Assembly: GCA_001592805.2 (NCBI GenBank)
Contig: CP051141.1
Coordinates: 2,356,001 to 2,420,000 of the forward strand
From: Peltaster fructicola
Taxonomy: Eukaryota > Ascomycota > Dothideomycetes
Direction: 5' to 3'
Length of the DNA stretch: 64,000 bases
Position 1 is the stretch's first letter. The number at the start of each line of letters is the position of its first letter. Shown one piece after another: positions 21,039 to 31,946 of this stretch. The notes under the pieces are model-generated. The model was given only the letters and a program-made list of their open reading frames with translations. It did no database searches and was not told where the DNA came from. Made by a program: the position numbers and the translations under genes.

Positions 21039-24000
21039 CTATGACAAGTCGAAGCCTGCGCCGCTGTGGACTGCCTCGAGGAGTTTCCTCCTCATTGTTG
21101 CCTCGCTCCTGTACATGGGCAACTTCAACAAGTTAACACAAGTACTTGTCGTGGGGAAGCGATTCTCATCGCTTCCTGAATCCCAGATGCTGAATCTAGG
21201 ATTGAGGTTGGCAAATCCAAGCAACGGCCCTCGAGGTGTGGATGTGACGAACTTGAGGACCTTGCAACGATCCTCTTCGCTCATGCTGTCCATGATCTTC
21301 CAGAACAGCTTCACAGAAGGGTGTTCTTGTCCGTCGTCGCCTATCACATACACTCCTCCGTAAGAGGTATTTCTTCGAAGGTCCTGTACGTCAATGCCGG
21401 AGTGTGCGCCTCCGATTAGAGTCTGCAACTCGTTCTGGTTGAACATGGAGAGCCATGTCGGCTGAATTATGGATGACAGGCCTTTGAGGAATGCATTGGT
21501 CTGTGCTGCTGATTGCCCTTGTAAGCGATACCAGCTCAGACGGTTGATGTAGATCAAGCGATTCTCGTTGGTGACCGGCTTGTCTGCACCGTCTGGTATG
21601 AGCTCTCGCTCCACAACTTGGCGGTTCTCCATCGATCCGATCATGTCATCCACAGTGAAGGTCAATCCAAATTCTGAGGCATCCGGAGCGTTCTTGACTT
21701 CGAGCAAACCGCGATATAGTGCTTCATCGAAGTCGCGAAGATCGTTGATGCTGGCCCGGTAGCCACTTTCGCCAGTTGAGCTGCCCAGCCCTCCGGTCAA
21801 TGCCCACTTCTTCAAGAAGAAGCCCGCAAAGGACACATCAACAAGGATTCCCTCGTATAAGCACTTGCCAATGATGCGGCCTAGGAACTCGTACTTGCGT
21901 AGCAGCTGGCGGATGAAAGGTCGGATCTGCGATTCGGCTGTGAAGGTCTCCTTGAGGAATAGTCGTGCGTCATCGATAGCTGTTGGGTTGGGATAAAGCA
22001 GGTGTGCTTCGTTCTCGATAAAGTACTTGTCCATTCCACTACTGCTGGGATCGAACGCCTGGCTGATTACTGATGTCAGGAACTCCTTGGTCACACCGCC
22101 TCCGTCGATACCAGCTTCTTGTAAGCCAAATTCGTCCAAGAAGGTGATCTGAATTGGTTCCTTTAATGCCGCGCCGAGGTCGTAGAACTGAGCGTATGCA
22201 TCTTCAAACTCCTGTTTACGCTTGATCTCAGCATGATGTCGAGAGAGCTGGTTCCTGCCCGTCCCAGAAGGATGAAACATCAAACCAGCTCGCCATGTAT
22301 CAGCATCAGCTTGTCCACCTCGTCTTCGGACCTGATCATGAAGGACAAACTCGCGGAATATCTCCACTCGTGTATGGAAGGGAATGAAGAATGGCAAATT
22401 CTGCAAAATCTCCAATCGAGGCGCTACCGATTCCAGACGTCGTCTTTCGTAAAGTTTCTGCTGAGCACGCGCTTTCGAAACTTGAGCACGGTATGTGCCT
22501 GATTCTCGTCCGTTCGTAGGCTCATCCTCCTCAGATCGAATCTCTTGGTCGTCCTCGTCCTCGTCGAAAGCCAGTCGGCGCTTCTCCTCCTCTTCGACAA
22601 CCAAGGAGATGAACTTGGACATGTCGAAGCGAGAGGTCATCAACCAGATGTCCTTGTCCAGGAAGCGTCGACGACTGTCGCGGTCATATATGGCTCGAAG
22701 CAGTCCTGTCGTCAAGCCCTTCAGATACTCAGCATCTACACCTGTCAGTCCAGCTATGGTCAGCGACTTCGACTCCGTAAAGCGCGGCGGCGGCTTTGAC
22801 GATGGACTGAAGTGCGAGCTCAGACTACCGGTATCCCGAGTCAAGATGGGAGCACCTTCACTGAGCTCAGCGGCATCAAAGCACAGAGTAAAGCCCAGGT
22901 GTTTCAGGAACAGAACCAGATCAGACAGGTCAGTAGCAGGGATGGCACTTTGCTTACCCACGCCACGACCAAGGAATTGATCATCGTCCATGATCTTGAC
23001 CAAGAAAGTGTATAATTCGAGGAAGATCAAGATGACTATCCAGTCGTCCTTCTGTGTTGCCGATGATCGGACGGTAGATAGTACCGACCGCGGCTCACCC
23101 AAAACGCTAGCAAAAACAGCAGACTGCTTCATAGCACGCCAGAAGTATTGTGTAGCGGGTACGTCGCTGGATGAGGTCGGGCCAAGGTACAGCCACATTC
23201 GTATGTCATCTGCCCTCCTAGGATAGCAGCGAAGCAGCGTAAGCGCAAGGTTGGCATACAACCGAGCGCTTGTTGCTGCGACATCACGAACCAGCAAGTT
23301 TCGTATGCTCTCCTGATTTACCAGTGACGCTAGCTGGTCGGCCAGGTATGTGTTCAGAGGGAAGCCTGTGGTGATCTTCGAGAGGACCTCACGGTCGAAG
23401 GGCACGTTGTCCATTGTCATCGGCACAGCTTCAAATTCGACATCGTCAGCCAGAGCGCCCAGTAACTGCGCTATCAAATGCATGACATCAACGCTGCTGG
23501 TGCCGCATAGATATATGACATTGCCTAGCAGCCACAGTCTGCTCTTTGCGGTCTTGGCCGATGAAATGGTCTCCCCGAGCGCGCTAGCTAACATTCTGGG
23601 CTCGACATGATCCTTGAGCAAGTCGAGTAGCGCTGGTTGTAAAGGTTGAGCAAGCAGAATGGCAAGGCCGGCATAGGCTTGTGTTGTCCCGAGAGGAGCT
23701 AGAAGAGCGTGTTGCAGAGCATTAGGCGGTCCTCGACCCAGACTTGTCAGGACCGTGTAATAATCCATCGCAGATACCTTGTCCATGCTCTTGGCACGGC
23801 GTGCTGCAAACGCCAGTATGCGTAATGTCTCATCGGTCTCTGACGGCCCTTCAGAGCTATTGTCGACTCGCAATGCCTTGAGACATGCCCGCACCAGACG
23901 TGAATAGGCTCTTGACCACTCTTCGCCATCACAGGGAAACTTGTCCGCAGTATTCGCCTGCCGCATTCCATACCACCTCAACCTTTGAGCATCCTGAGCG

Positions 24001-24347
24001 TCCTTCGAAGGCGAGAAGAACAGTAGCAACCGATCAAGTTGTGATAGAGATGTGCCAGGCGACTCATACGATCCTCCTTCGCTTGCAGCCTTCTCGGTAT
24101 CATCCCACACACTGCGCCATAACGAGAAGGTCTTCCGTCTACTGCTATGTCCACGCCAAGCTCTTTGAATGTGTTTTGATGCTTGCACACGATCTCGCTC
24201 TTGTTGACGTCTCAGTCGATCTTCCTTCGCCGAGTCGATCGCAGACTTCGGACCTCCCAAACCTGCAGCAGCGAAAGGATTACCGGATCGTCCAGATAGG
24301 TTGACTTGTCGAGGCCGACGAGACGTGCCTGTGAACGTTTGGTACAT
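21039..24347 (-). CDS. HUL5: HECT-type E3 ubiquitin ligase Hul5
   Basis: Homologue of yeast Hul5 / human UBE3C, a proteasome-associated ligase that extends ubiquitin chains and helps clear misfolded proteins. Single exon of 1102 residues, the expected length. The N terminus has the family start (FTGTSRRPRQVNLSG) and an IQ-like motif (IQRAWRGHSSRRK). The C-terminal 350 residues form the HECT domain (QEAGIDGGGVTKEF, then GRIIGKCLYEGILVD, then GGAHSGIDVQDL). The catalytic cysteine lies in TTSTCVNLLKLP at about residue 1070, with the usual short tail after it, so the protein should be active. It is divergent from the acyltransferase gene with 429 bp between the starts. Confidence 0.95.
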   Translation of the reverse strand: MYQTFTGTSRRPRQVNLSGRSGNPFAAAGLGGPKSAIDSAKEDRLRRQQERDRVQASKHIQRAWRGHSSRRKTFSLWRSVWDDTEKAASEGGSYESPGTSLSQLDRLLLFFSPSKDAQDAQRLRWYGMRQANTADKFPCDGEEWSRAYSRLVRACLKALRVDNSSEGPSETDETLRILAFAARRAKSMDKVSAMDYYTVLTSLGRGPPNALQHALLAPLGTTQAYAGLAILLAQPLQPALLDLLKDHVEPRMLASALGETISSAKTAKSRLWLLGNVIYLCGTSSVDVMHLIAQLLGALADDVEFEAVPMTMDNVPFDREVLSKITTGFPLNTYLADQLASLVNQESIRNLLVRDVAATSARLYANLALTLLRCYPRRADDIRMWLYLGPTSSSDVPATQYFWRAMKQSAVFASVLGEPRSVLSTVRSSATQKDDWIVILIFLELYTFLVKIMDDDQFLGRGVGKQSAIPATDLSDLVLFLKHLGFTLCFDAAELSEGAPILTRDTGSLSSHFSPSSKPPPRFTESKSLTIAGLTGVDAEYLKGLTTGLLRAIYDRDSRRRFLDKDIWLMTSRFDMSKFISLVVEEEEKRRLAFDEDEDDQEIRSEEDEPTNGRESGTYRAQVSKARAQQKLYERRRLESVAPRLEILQNLPFFIPFHTRVEIFREFVLHDQVRRRGGQADADTWRAGLMFHPSGTGRNQLSRHHAEIKRKQEFEDAYAQFYDLGAALKEPIQITFLDEFGLQEAGIDGGGVTKEFLTSVISQAFDPSSSGMDKYFIENEAHLLYPNPTAIDDARLFLKETFTAESQIRPFIRQLLRKYEFLGRIIGKCLYEGILVDVSFAGFFLKKWALTGGLGSSTGESGYRASINDLRDFDEALYRGLLEVKNAPDASEFGLTFTVDDMIGSMENRQVVERELIPDGADKPVTNENRLIYINRLSWYRLQGQSAAQTNAFLKGLSSIIQPTWLSMFNQNELQTLIGGAHSGIDVQDLRRNTSYGGVYVIGDDGQEHPSVKLFWKIMDSMSEEDRCKVLKFVTSTPRGPLLGFANLNPRFSIWDSGSDENRFPTTSTCVNLLKLPMYRSEATMRRKLLEAVHSGAGFDLS

Positions 24348-24776
24348 GACAAGAGCGCTGGTGTACAGGTCGTTCGTGCATTGAGAATGGAGTTGCCGTG
24401 TAGTCGTCTAGCTTCGATCGATGATGCTGAGGCAAATAGATGTTTCCAGACACTTTGATCGGCTGAGAGTGCTCGCCTCGCATGCACTGGTCGATGATGG
24501 ATTAACGCCGAAAATCCGAGGAATCCCCGCCAGGTGTCACATGTGCCTGCTTGAAGCCAGCACTTCTCTCATATGGGTGTTGTTCAATAGATCTGGCATC
24601 GTTATCAAGCAAGCCTGACATCGCAAAAGCCGATACGTATATGTTCAGCAGTGCTCTTTGCTCGCGCCTATGGAGTATTACAACCACTGATGACGTAGGG
24701 TATCAGCCTAAGATGGCTTGCAAATCGTGCTTCTCGCGGTCGAGCTGGTTGTACTCGCCATATCTCAGAAGGAGGA
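24348..24776. other. Shared upstream region of HUL5 and acyltransferase genes
   Basis: A 429-base divergent promoter region. I see no strong TATA box on either side and no repeats. Short ORFs here overlap on both strands and look random. Confidence 0.4.
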
Positions 24777-26093
24777 ATGTCGTCCATCTCATACGACGAT
24801 CTGACTAGGCACATCGTCCCAGGACCAAGGAGTATACCTTATTTTGTTCCATTTATCCTCCTGCCGATCTCGCTACTGATACCACGATCTGTACTGTCGA
24901 GATGGCAGAATATTGCAACATTCATGCCTATCATCGTCCTCAGCACGGTTCGGGCGTGGCATGACATGCATAGTGTTGACGTTATCAGTGTCAACGGGCT
25001 GCTATGGTCGGCCTTCATGATTGCTTTGCAAGATCCCTGGAAGGACTTTCGTCTTGTATCGTATGTCGAGAAGCATGATGCCGGCAGCAACATGACTTTC
25101 AGCCCCAAACAGATCATTCACGAGCAGGGTTATCCAAGCTCACTCAAGGCTCGCATGATGTGGGTCGGTAAACTGCTGGCATCCATACGACTTGACAATT
25201 GGAGAATCAACCATACCTCACATGACAGGCATCAACCGGTCACACCAGGTTTCAGTAGTCAGAGGCGATTCCTAGCGCATGCTGTGCTCAGCTTTGTTCG
25301 CGGCTTCGTCGTGCTCGATCTGACAAGGTCATACATCGACTTCGACGCATACTTTGTCGACGTAAGCGTCAGCATACGCTCGCCCTTACCATTTCCTGCG
25401 CCAGGCTACCTGTCGCCGCAGCTGTTCCGAACGATGATCATCGGAGCGCAAGCATGGGCGCTGATAGGACAGATGTTCTACCTTCCAGCAGCAATTCCTG
25501 TTGGCTTGAACGCTCTTGGTCTCATACCAGACAGACTGAGTCCGCATAACTGGCCATCATACTTCGGCTCTCCGATAGCAATTTTCAAGTATGGTGTACG
25601 AGGCTTCTGGGGCACGTTCTGGCATCAGACGATGAGATGGTCGACAACGGGACCAGGTTATGCCGTTGCTGACAGCCTTTGTCTGACCCACAAGAGTCTC
25701 TTGAGATATGCGATTCTCTCCATCTCTGCCTTTGGCTTCAGCGGCATTGTGCACATGGGTCTGGTCCCACCAGAGCCTCTGTATGCTTCAGTCGATGCCA
25801 ATACAATACGACTCAACATGGCTGCTTTTTTCTGGTTGCAGGCTATGGCAGTGACGCTCGAGGCATTGACGGCGAGGATAGCAATAGCGATGAGTGGAGC
25901 TGAAACATGGAGTAAAGGCAGCGGAATGTCAACAAGGATGATAGTGAACTGCATTTGGACAATTGCATGGTTCAGCTTCTGCTTACCGCTGTTAGGCGAC
26001 GCTGCCAGACAGATGGGGTATTGGCGAGTATGGCCATTGCCCGTAAGTCTCCTCAGATGGCTCAGAGGAGAGGATTGGTATACTTGGCAATAA
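24777..26093 (+). CDS. Membrane-bound O-acyltransferase, wax-synthase/Tri7-like
   Basis: Polytopic membrane acyltransferase of the wax-synthase-like MBOAT branch, which in fungi includes acetyltransferases of secondary metabolism such as Tri7. Single exon of 438 residues. Nine or so hydrophobic helices are spread along the protein. The conserved block GFWGTFWHQTMRW is followed by a helix carrying the expected active-site His in FGFSGIVHMGL. The C terminus (LPVSLLRWLRGEDW) is typical. A GTAAGT near 26042 resembles a splice donor, but the uninterrupted C terminus fits the family better. There is no biosynthetic cluster around it, so the acceptor substrate is unknown. Confidence 0.85.
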   Translation: MSSISYDDLTRHIVPGPRSIPYFVPFILLPISLLIPRSVLSRWQNIATFMPIIVLSTVRAWHDMHSVDVISVNGLLWSAFMIALQDPWKDFRLVSYVEKHDAGSNMTFSPKQIIHEQGYPSSLKARMMWVGKLLASIRLDNWRINHTSHDRHQPVTPGFSSQRRFLAHAVLSFVRGFVVLDLTRSYIDFDAYFVDVSVSIRSPLPFPAPGYLSPQLFRTMIIGAQAWALIGQMFYLPAAIPVGLNALGLIPDRLSPHNWPSYFGSPIAIFKYGVRGFWGTFWHQTMRWSTTGPGYAVADSLCLTHKSLLRYAILSISAFGFSGIVHMGLVPPEPLYASVDANTIRLNMAAFFWLQAMAVTLEALTARIAIAMSGAETWSKGSGMSTRMIVNCIWTIAWFSFCLPLLGDAARQMGYWRVWPLPVSLLRWLRGEDWYTWQ

Positions 26094-27305
26094 CTTCACA
26101 TGCAGCATCCGAGATCGATTGTATGTGGAATGCGTCGATCGAGATGGAATGCAAGGGAGACGTTCGAAGTCCAGCTTGTCGACTCGTGGCTGGCGTCATG
26201 AGGGAGCATGTCCCTTGCAGCATGTAGTTGTATGGTGTTGTGTGCCGATTATGGGTCATCCTTACATGGGTGTACAGCTCGAGCAATAATGCCTGGGTGA
26301 ATGGGCCGATCTTGTCCAGCATATCTCAATAACCAGCTCCATGGATCGATGATCTGCACGTGTCCTCTATGCATCCGAGTGAGGCGCAGCATGTTTGTCT
26401 AATACTGTACTATGCAATCGAGGTTTCTTGCAGCGGCTTGGAGGCAGGCAGGAGATTAGCAGTGAAGCGCCCGGCAAGTTGTTGTTGTCGTCGTTGTGTT
26501 CGCAGCGCCTACAGTGGTCGTGCTAGACTCCTACCAACAGTGTTAGCGTATCCTGTCGATTGAGCAACAACCTAACGAATATATCGGTGAGACGATCGAA
26601 GGGCGAAAAATTTGGGGTCCATGCCCGCTCGAGGCGCGCTACTTCTACATGTGGGCAAGCGCGGGTGTTCGAGCTTCAAGCCTGCGGACGAATCCTCGGA
26701 CGCTGAAACGACATCACCAGCCACCGCACTCAATGGACAGTGCAGAAAGACGTTATACGAGACGCCGGACTATTCCTGAGCTCCTTGAAGCAGACGCTGT
26801 CAACGGAGCAAGCAATGCAGCATGACGGAAAACCCATGGGAACACTGTGCGACGCAGTGTTGACCATCATGCATTAGCTCAGAGACGATCATTGGCCCAG
26901 CTCTTGCATCTCGCATACACGACACCGCTCTTCTGCAGACGCTCCACGAACCCCAGCGCTCTCTTCACCATCCGCCTGCTGTTCTCTCCTCTCATGCTTG
27001 GGAGCACGGAACCCACCACAGTCGGTGAGACTGCTCACACAGAACCTTTGCCTCGGACCCCTTACCTTTTCTTGCGTGATCCATCATATCAAACTTCCCT
27101 ACATTGACGACACACATGACAGAAAGAGCTGGTACTGCGATTTGGACACGCGGATACATCCTCTAAGCTTTTCATCCGGGCTTACTATCTCGCCTCGTCG
27201 ACGTCTGGCTTCCCCATCACGCCAGCTGACCAGCTCCCGTCAATCGCACCGCCATTCCTCCTCTCGATCCGTGGAGCCAGATCACCTATATCACGGCGAT
27301 CCAGC
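26094..27305. other. Upstream region of the Zn2Cys6-type gene
   Basis: No gene supported in 1.2 kb. A perfect short inverted repeat, AACACTG and CAGTGTT around a seven-base loop, lies near 26837-26857 and may be chance. The last 300 bases are C/T-rich and probably form the promoter and leader of the following gene. ORF 26998-27462 (+) is Ser/Pro/His-rich noise overlapping the true start. Confidence 0.45.
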
Positions 27306-29808
27306 ATGGAGAACCTCGACTTCTCCCAGCAGGACGGCCTGCTTGACTTTGGTTCAGCAGCCTTTGTCAATACCGCACAAACCGACGAGAACCGCGCACA
27401 AACATATCCGCCCTTCTACCACAACATCCACTCACAACCTATATGGTCAGGCCTTGGCATGAGCCCACTTGACGGCGACATGACACACTCGCAATTCCTC
27501 CATCCACAAGATCAGACCTACGCACAGCAACCTCAAGGACAACGAGCTAGCCGGCCGAACAGCAACCATGGACGCCAGCCCATCCCTCTACAAACGCATC
27601 ATGTACAGGATTTCAACACTGTCGTGCCAAACAGCTGGCAGATGCAATTCGACCAAGCAGCGCTGAGACAGCAGCAGGAATGCCAAGCACAGTACGACGA
27701 TGCTGCAAGGCTGAGCGCCGCGACATACGCTGCATTTTCGAATCAGATGCACACCTCGCCAGTAGACCTCATGCCTGTAACATCAGCTGCCTTCAACACA
27801 ATGACGACGAGTGCCGATGATGCTGCTGCGGCCGCCGCATTCATGTCGATGACCGGACCCATGGACTCCATGAACACGCTTGGTTACCCACTCAACGACT
27901 ACCAACTTGAGATGGCTTCTGCTTTCAACCTCCAGTTACATCAGCAGGCCGCAGAGCGAGCCCAGGCAAGTCTCTCGAATGGCTCGCCGACTGGTACTAT
28001 CCTTGAGGTGCAATCATTGTCGGATGGCGAGTGGACCGCAATCAATTTCAATCCACAACGACAGTCATTCGACTCGCTCAGCGGCACCGTCTCGAACCCT
28101 AGCCAGAATCTGCACATCAGAACAAGTTCAGGATCTTCATCGTCGGAGCCAGATTCTGCTCAGCTGTCTGGTTCGTACGAGGAAATCCCGCACTGGCCAT
28201 TGAGCTCGCCACAAGACGAGTTCCATAGCGAGACCTACATCGACTTGCACTTCATGCAGCGCGGTCTTCCCATCCCTGGTGTTGACCAACATCACACCTC
28301 GCCTGATTCCTCCCTCGCCGTCAGCCCTTCATCAGCCAACGCTACCACCTTCACGCATGCAGCATCTTCGTCGACTTCACCATCATCTTCTGGCGCCAAC
28401 TCGCCGCCATCTCGACGAAGGAAGACATCCGGAGACAAGGTCACGAAGGTCATCGTCAAGAAGACCATTGCCCACACCACACGAAAAGACGCCAGCGCCG
28501 AGAAGAAGGTCGGCAAGCGACGTGGACCACTACGACCTGACCAACGTCAACAAGCACATGAGATCCGCAAGTTACGCGCATGTCTGCGTTGCAAGTTCTT
28601 GAAGAAGACTTGTGACAAGGGCGAGCCATGTGGTGGATGTCGACCAAGCCATGCGCGTCTGTGGCAAGTGCCTTGTACACGTCTCGACATCAAGGACATC
28701 TCGTACTTCATGAAGGACTGGAAGGCTGACTACGAGCGACATGTCTCACTGGGCTTCAGTGTGCACAATATCAAGGGCTTCAGCACAGTCGAGCGTACAC
28801 TCTACATCACTCACGGATACGGCCACTACATTCCCGTCAAGGCTCGAGAGGTCTTCGTTCGCGAAGACAAGTGCTTCGATGTGAATTGGGTTGAATCCAT
28901 CCACGAGACACCACGAGAGTTCGAGATTAACACGGCTAAGCTTTCAGTCGGTCTTGAAGGCGTGAGCACAGCAATGCTCTCGGATTATCTCGACCGACAT
29001 CTAGACTCTGGATTCGAAGCATTCGTCGATGAGTATTTCGAGGGCACTGTCTTCCTAACTGAGATCCTCAAGACTGTATACAACTACTACCGCAAGGCCA
29101 AGACACCAGCGATCAGGAAGGCACTGAAGCTCGTGCTCGCGTACAACCTGACACTCCACCTCACCATGGTCGAGGGTTTGTCTGAGGAAGAGCATTTCAC
29201 TGGACGCATCGACGACCCAGGCAGTCGCTTCAACGGCAAGACGTTCGCTCCTGTAATGATCAACTTCCAGATCAAGTGTGCGTTGGCCGAGATGTGGAGA
29301 GAGCTGCAGAAAGACATCCTTGAGGAGCTCTCGGCCCTCTACAGCTCAGTCTACTCAGGAGAGAAGTTGAAGAATTGGCCCACAATATTCATGCTCGCCA
29401 CCATTCTACTCGCCATTTGGGAGGAGATGCAGTTCGACTGCCACTACCGCGTTCCAGATGAAAGCGCTGTCAATAAGTTTTGCGACGACATGGAGACAAC
29501 ACCCGTTGGTGTCATTGTAGGACTCTTCCAGGCCATCTCCACCAAGCTGCCCGCTATCTACGAATGGGATACAACACAGCACCAGCATCTGCTCGGCTCC
29601 GACATGGCTATCTGTGATGCTCTGACGGAAGTCAAGGGTCACGTTCACAAATATGGTACGTACATTGGTTCACTCACTGATATACACGCTGACGACCTTT
29701 ACAGAGGGATACCTCCGCGAGCGTGCTACCACTGCCAAGTTCGATCGCGAGGACTTCGACTGCTTGAGCAACAAGTTCCTGAGCAAGCTGGTCATCCGTG
29801 CCAACTAA
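27306..29808 (+). CDS. Zn(II)2Cys6-type putative transcription factor
   Basis: Two exons, 27306..29655 and 29705..29808, give 817 residues. The 49-base intron (GTACGT...ACAG) is phase-consistent and yields a C terminus ending LVIRAN. The first 400 residues are Gln/Ser/Ala-rich and low in complexity, like an activation domain. A basic stretch (KVIVKKTIAHTTRK, KKVGKRRG) precedes the cluster, whose six cysteines are at about 426, 429, 436, 442, 445 and 457 (spacing 2-6-5-2-11). The last loop is longer than usual for Gal4-type clusters and the domain sits in the middle of the protein, so I call it Zn2Cys6-like. The C-terminal 350 residues are helical, as in regulators of this class. Target genes are unknown. 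Confidence 0.82.
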
Positions 29809-30660
29809 TGCTCACCGTCCACATCTGATTGTTTTTCTATTATGCTCTTCAGCGAGACGCTTTATGCTACCTACGCACACAGCCTATGCCTACCAGCGTT
29901 GACGGCCGATTTTACGATTCAAGATGATATGTTACTGCAACTCACAAAATTACGAGCTCCACGACAGAGGTACGCGTTCTGCATGAGCAAGAACACTTTA
30001 CGACTCCATGGAGATGATATCAACACGACGAGAAATGTCGAACACAATCTTTGCGCAACAACTGCTTTGGCGATATATATATGGCTCAGCATTGGGGAGA
30101 GCAGGCTGGGTTCGGCGCTTCTTGGGTCACAATGGATGCATGCCTGCTCCGACGATGATACAGCCTTCTCTCTGGTATGATCTAATGTGGTACATAAGAA
30201 TCAATCACAGCCATGTATCCGACACGGCCTTGAGCCTTGATTCACCGTTATCTCTCTCTCCTGACACCCGAATGATCAGTGATATTCCCGGGGTCGCCAG
30301 GTCAGAAACCGCTCAAATTGCTGACCTATACCTGAAGGAATAGCAATGGTCGGGTTGTACCGGCGAAAGCATTGGGCGATTTGTGTCTGGAGACTGCCCT
30401 CCTTAGTAGGCAGTCCAATGCTCTCGCTGTAATGCGGGACCAAATGACTTCGATTACCGCGGTAGACCTATACATGTGACGAGAAAGGCACATCGGAATT
30501 GTTGTCACGAAAAGCTTCAGGTTGCTAAGAGCTGACTACCTTCCTCTCACAGCGCCGTCATCGGTTTGTTGCAGACTTATCTCGTTGCCCTTCCCTGCTC
30601 ACACTTCATCCTCAAATCACTTGCGATCGACCCGTGCGAGCAATCACGACAACAGCAATC
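29809..30660. other. Upstream region of fructose-1,6-bisphosphatase gene
   Basis: An 850-base gap holding the 3' flank of the Zn2Cys6-type gene and the FBP1 promoter. The only element I single out is the CreA-like hexamer listed separately. Short ORFs here are not supported. Confidence 0.45.
30288..30293 (+). promoter_or_regulatory. Candidate CreA/Mig1-type site upstream of FBP1
   Basis: CCGGGG matches the CreA consensus SYGGRG about 370 bases before the FBP1 ATG. Gluconeogenic genes are known targets of carbon repression. A six-base match is weak evidence alone, so this is only a candidate. Confidence 0.25.
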
Positions 30661-31800
30661 ATGACTACCAATGGACAGCATGATGGACCTGGTGGATCAG
30701 AGAACATCAACACCGAGATCGTCACTCTCACAAGATTCCTGAACGAAGAGCAGACAAAGCACAAGGAAGCCACTGGTGACTTCACGTGAGATGAAGGCTC
30801 TCCAACTGAGACGACGGTAGACTGACAAGAACAGGCTTCTCTGCCACGCGCTCTCCTTCTCCTTCAAATCAATTGCATACTACATCCGCAGAGCCTCGTT
30901 GATCAACCTCAGCGGATTAGCAGGATCCTCAAACACAACTGGCGATGACCAAAAGAAACTCGATGTGATTGGAAACGATCTATTCGTGGCGTCAATGCGA
31001 TCGTCCGGACGTGTACGAATACTAGTATCGGAGGAAGAGGAGGACGTCATTGTGTTCCCAGCCAACCCAAATGCAAAGTACGCGGTTGTCTGCGATCCTA
31101 TTGACGGCTCCAGCAACTTGGACGCAGGTGTTTCGGTCGGAACAATCTTCGGTATCTTCAAGCTCTCGGAGACTGCCAAGGGTACCAAGGAAGACCTCCT
31201 GCTACCAGGTACAGAGCTTGTTGCAGCAGGTTTCACCATGTACGGTGCCTCGACACAGCTTGTCTTGACCATGAAGGGAGGACCAGTCAACGGCTTCACC
31301 ATGGACAACGCACTCGGAGAATTCATCCTGACACACCCAGACATGAAGATGCCAAAGAAGCGAGGCATCTACTCATGTAATGAGGGTAACAGCAAGTACT
31401 GGGACGATGCAACAAAGGAGTGGGTTGAGAGCTTGAAGTCCGCTGACAAGCCATACTCAGCACGATACATTGGTTCTATGGTGGCAGACGCATACCGAAC
31501 ACTGCTTTACGGAGGTATCTTCGCCTACCCAGCAGACAAGAAGAGCCCTAAGGGCAAGCTTCGAATTCTCTACGAGTGTGCTCCAATGGCCATGGTTTTC
31601 GAGAACGGTGAGTTACGACATGGAACGTGCAATGAGTATTGCTGACGATGTTCTTAGCTGGTGGCCAGGCGATCAACAGCAAGTGGAAGCGCATGCTTGA
31701 CGTTGTCCCAGAGCACATTCACGACCGAAGCGGTATCTTCATGGGCAGCTACGATGAGGTGCAGAAGGTCCTCGATATTGCCAAGAAGCACAGCGCATAA
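30661..31800 (+). CDS. FBP1: Fructose-1,6-bisphosphatase
   Basis: Gluconeogenic enzyme that hydrolyses fructose-1,6-bisphosphate to fructose-6-phosphate in the cytosol. Exons join(30661..30785,30835..31607,31658..31800) give 346 residues, the usual length. The metal and phosphate site DPIDGSSNLDAG is intact, as are YIGSMVAD and the substrate-binding region GGIFAYPADKKSPKGKLR with YECAPMAMV. Both introns (49 and 50 bases) are canonical, and removing the second restores FENAGGQAI. The N terminus carries the expected regulatory stretch ending EATGDFTLLCHAL. In this family the enzyme is inhibited by AMP and the gene is repressed by glucose. Confidence 0.97.
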
Positions 31801-31946
31801 AATGTCAGATCTCAGATCGAGAGGTCACGGCAGCTGTCACACGCACGATGCCACGACGGGCCAAGCAGTACGAACACTGGAGCCCAGTGCGTACAAATGC
31901 TCCAGCAATCTGCATATACATACGAGCGAAGCGCTTTGAATGCACA

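Noticed and set aside
26042-26101. GTAAGT near the acyltransferase 3' end as a splice donor
   Set aside because: The uninterrupted C terminus matches the usual wax-synthase-like ending.
26998-27462. 154-codon ORF over the Zn2Cys6 gene start
   Set aside because: Shadow of the leader and first exon, Ser/Arg/Pro-rich, and no conserved features.
24777-29808. Secondary-metabolite cluster around the Tri7-like acyltransferase and the Zn2Cys6 regulator
   Set aside because: No polyketide synthase, NRPS, terpene synthase or P450 nearby; neighbours are Hul5 and fructose bisphosphatase.
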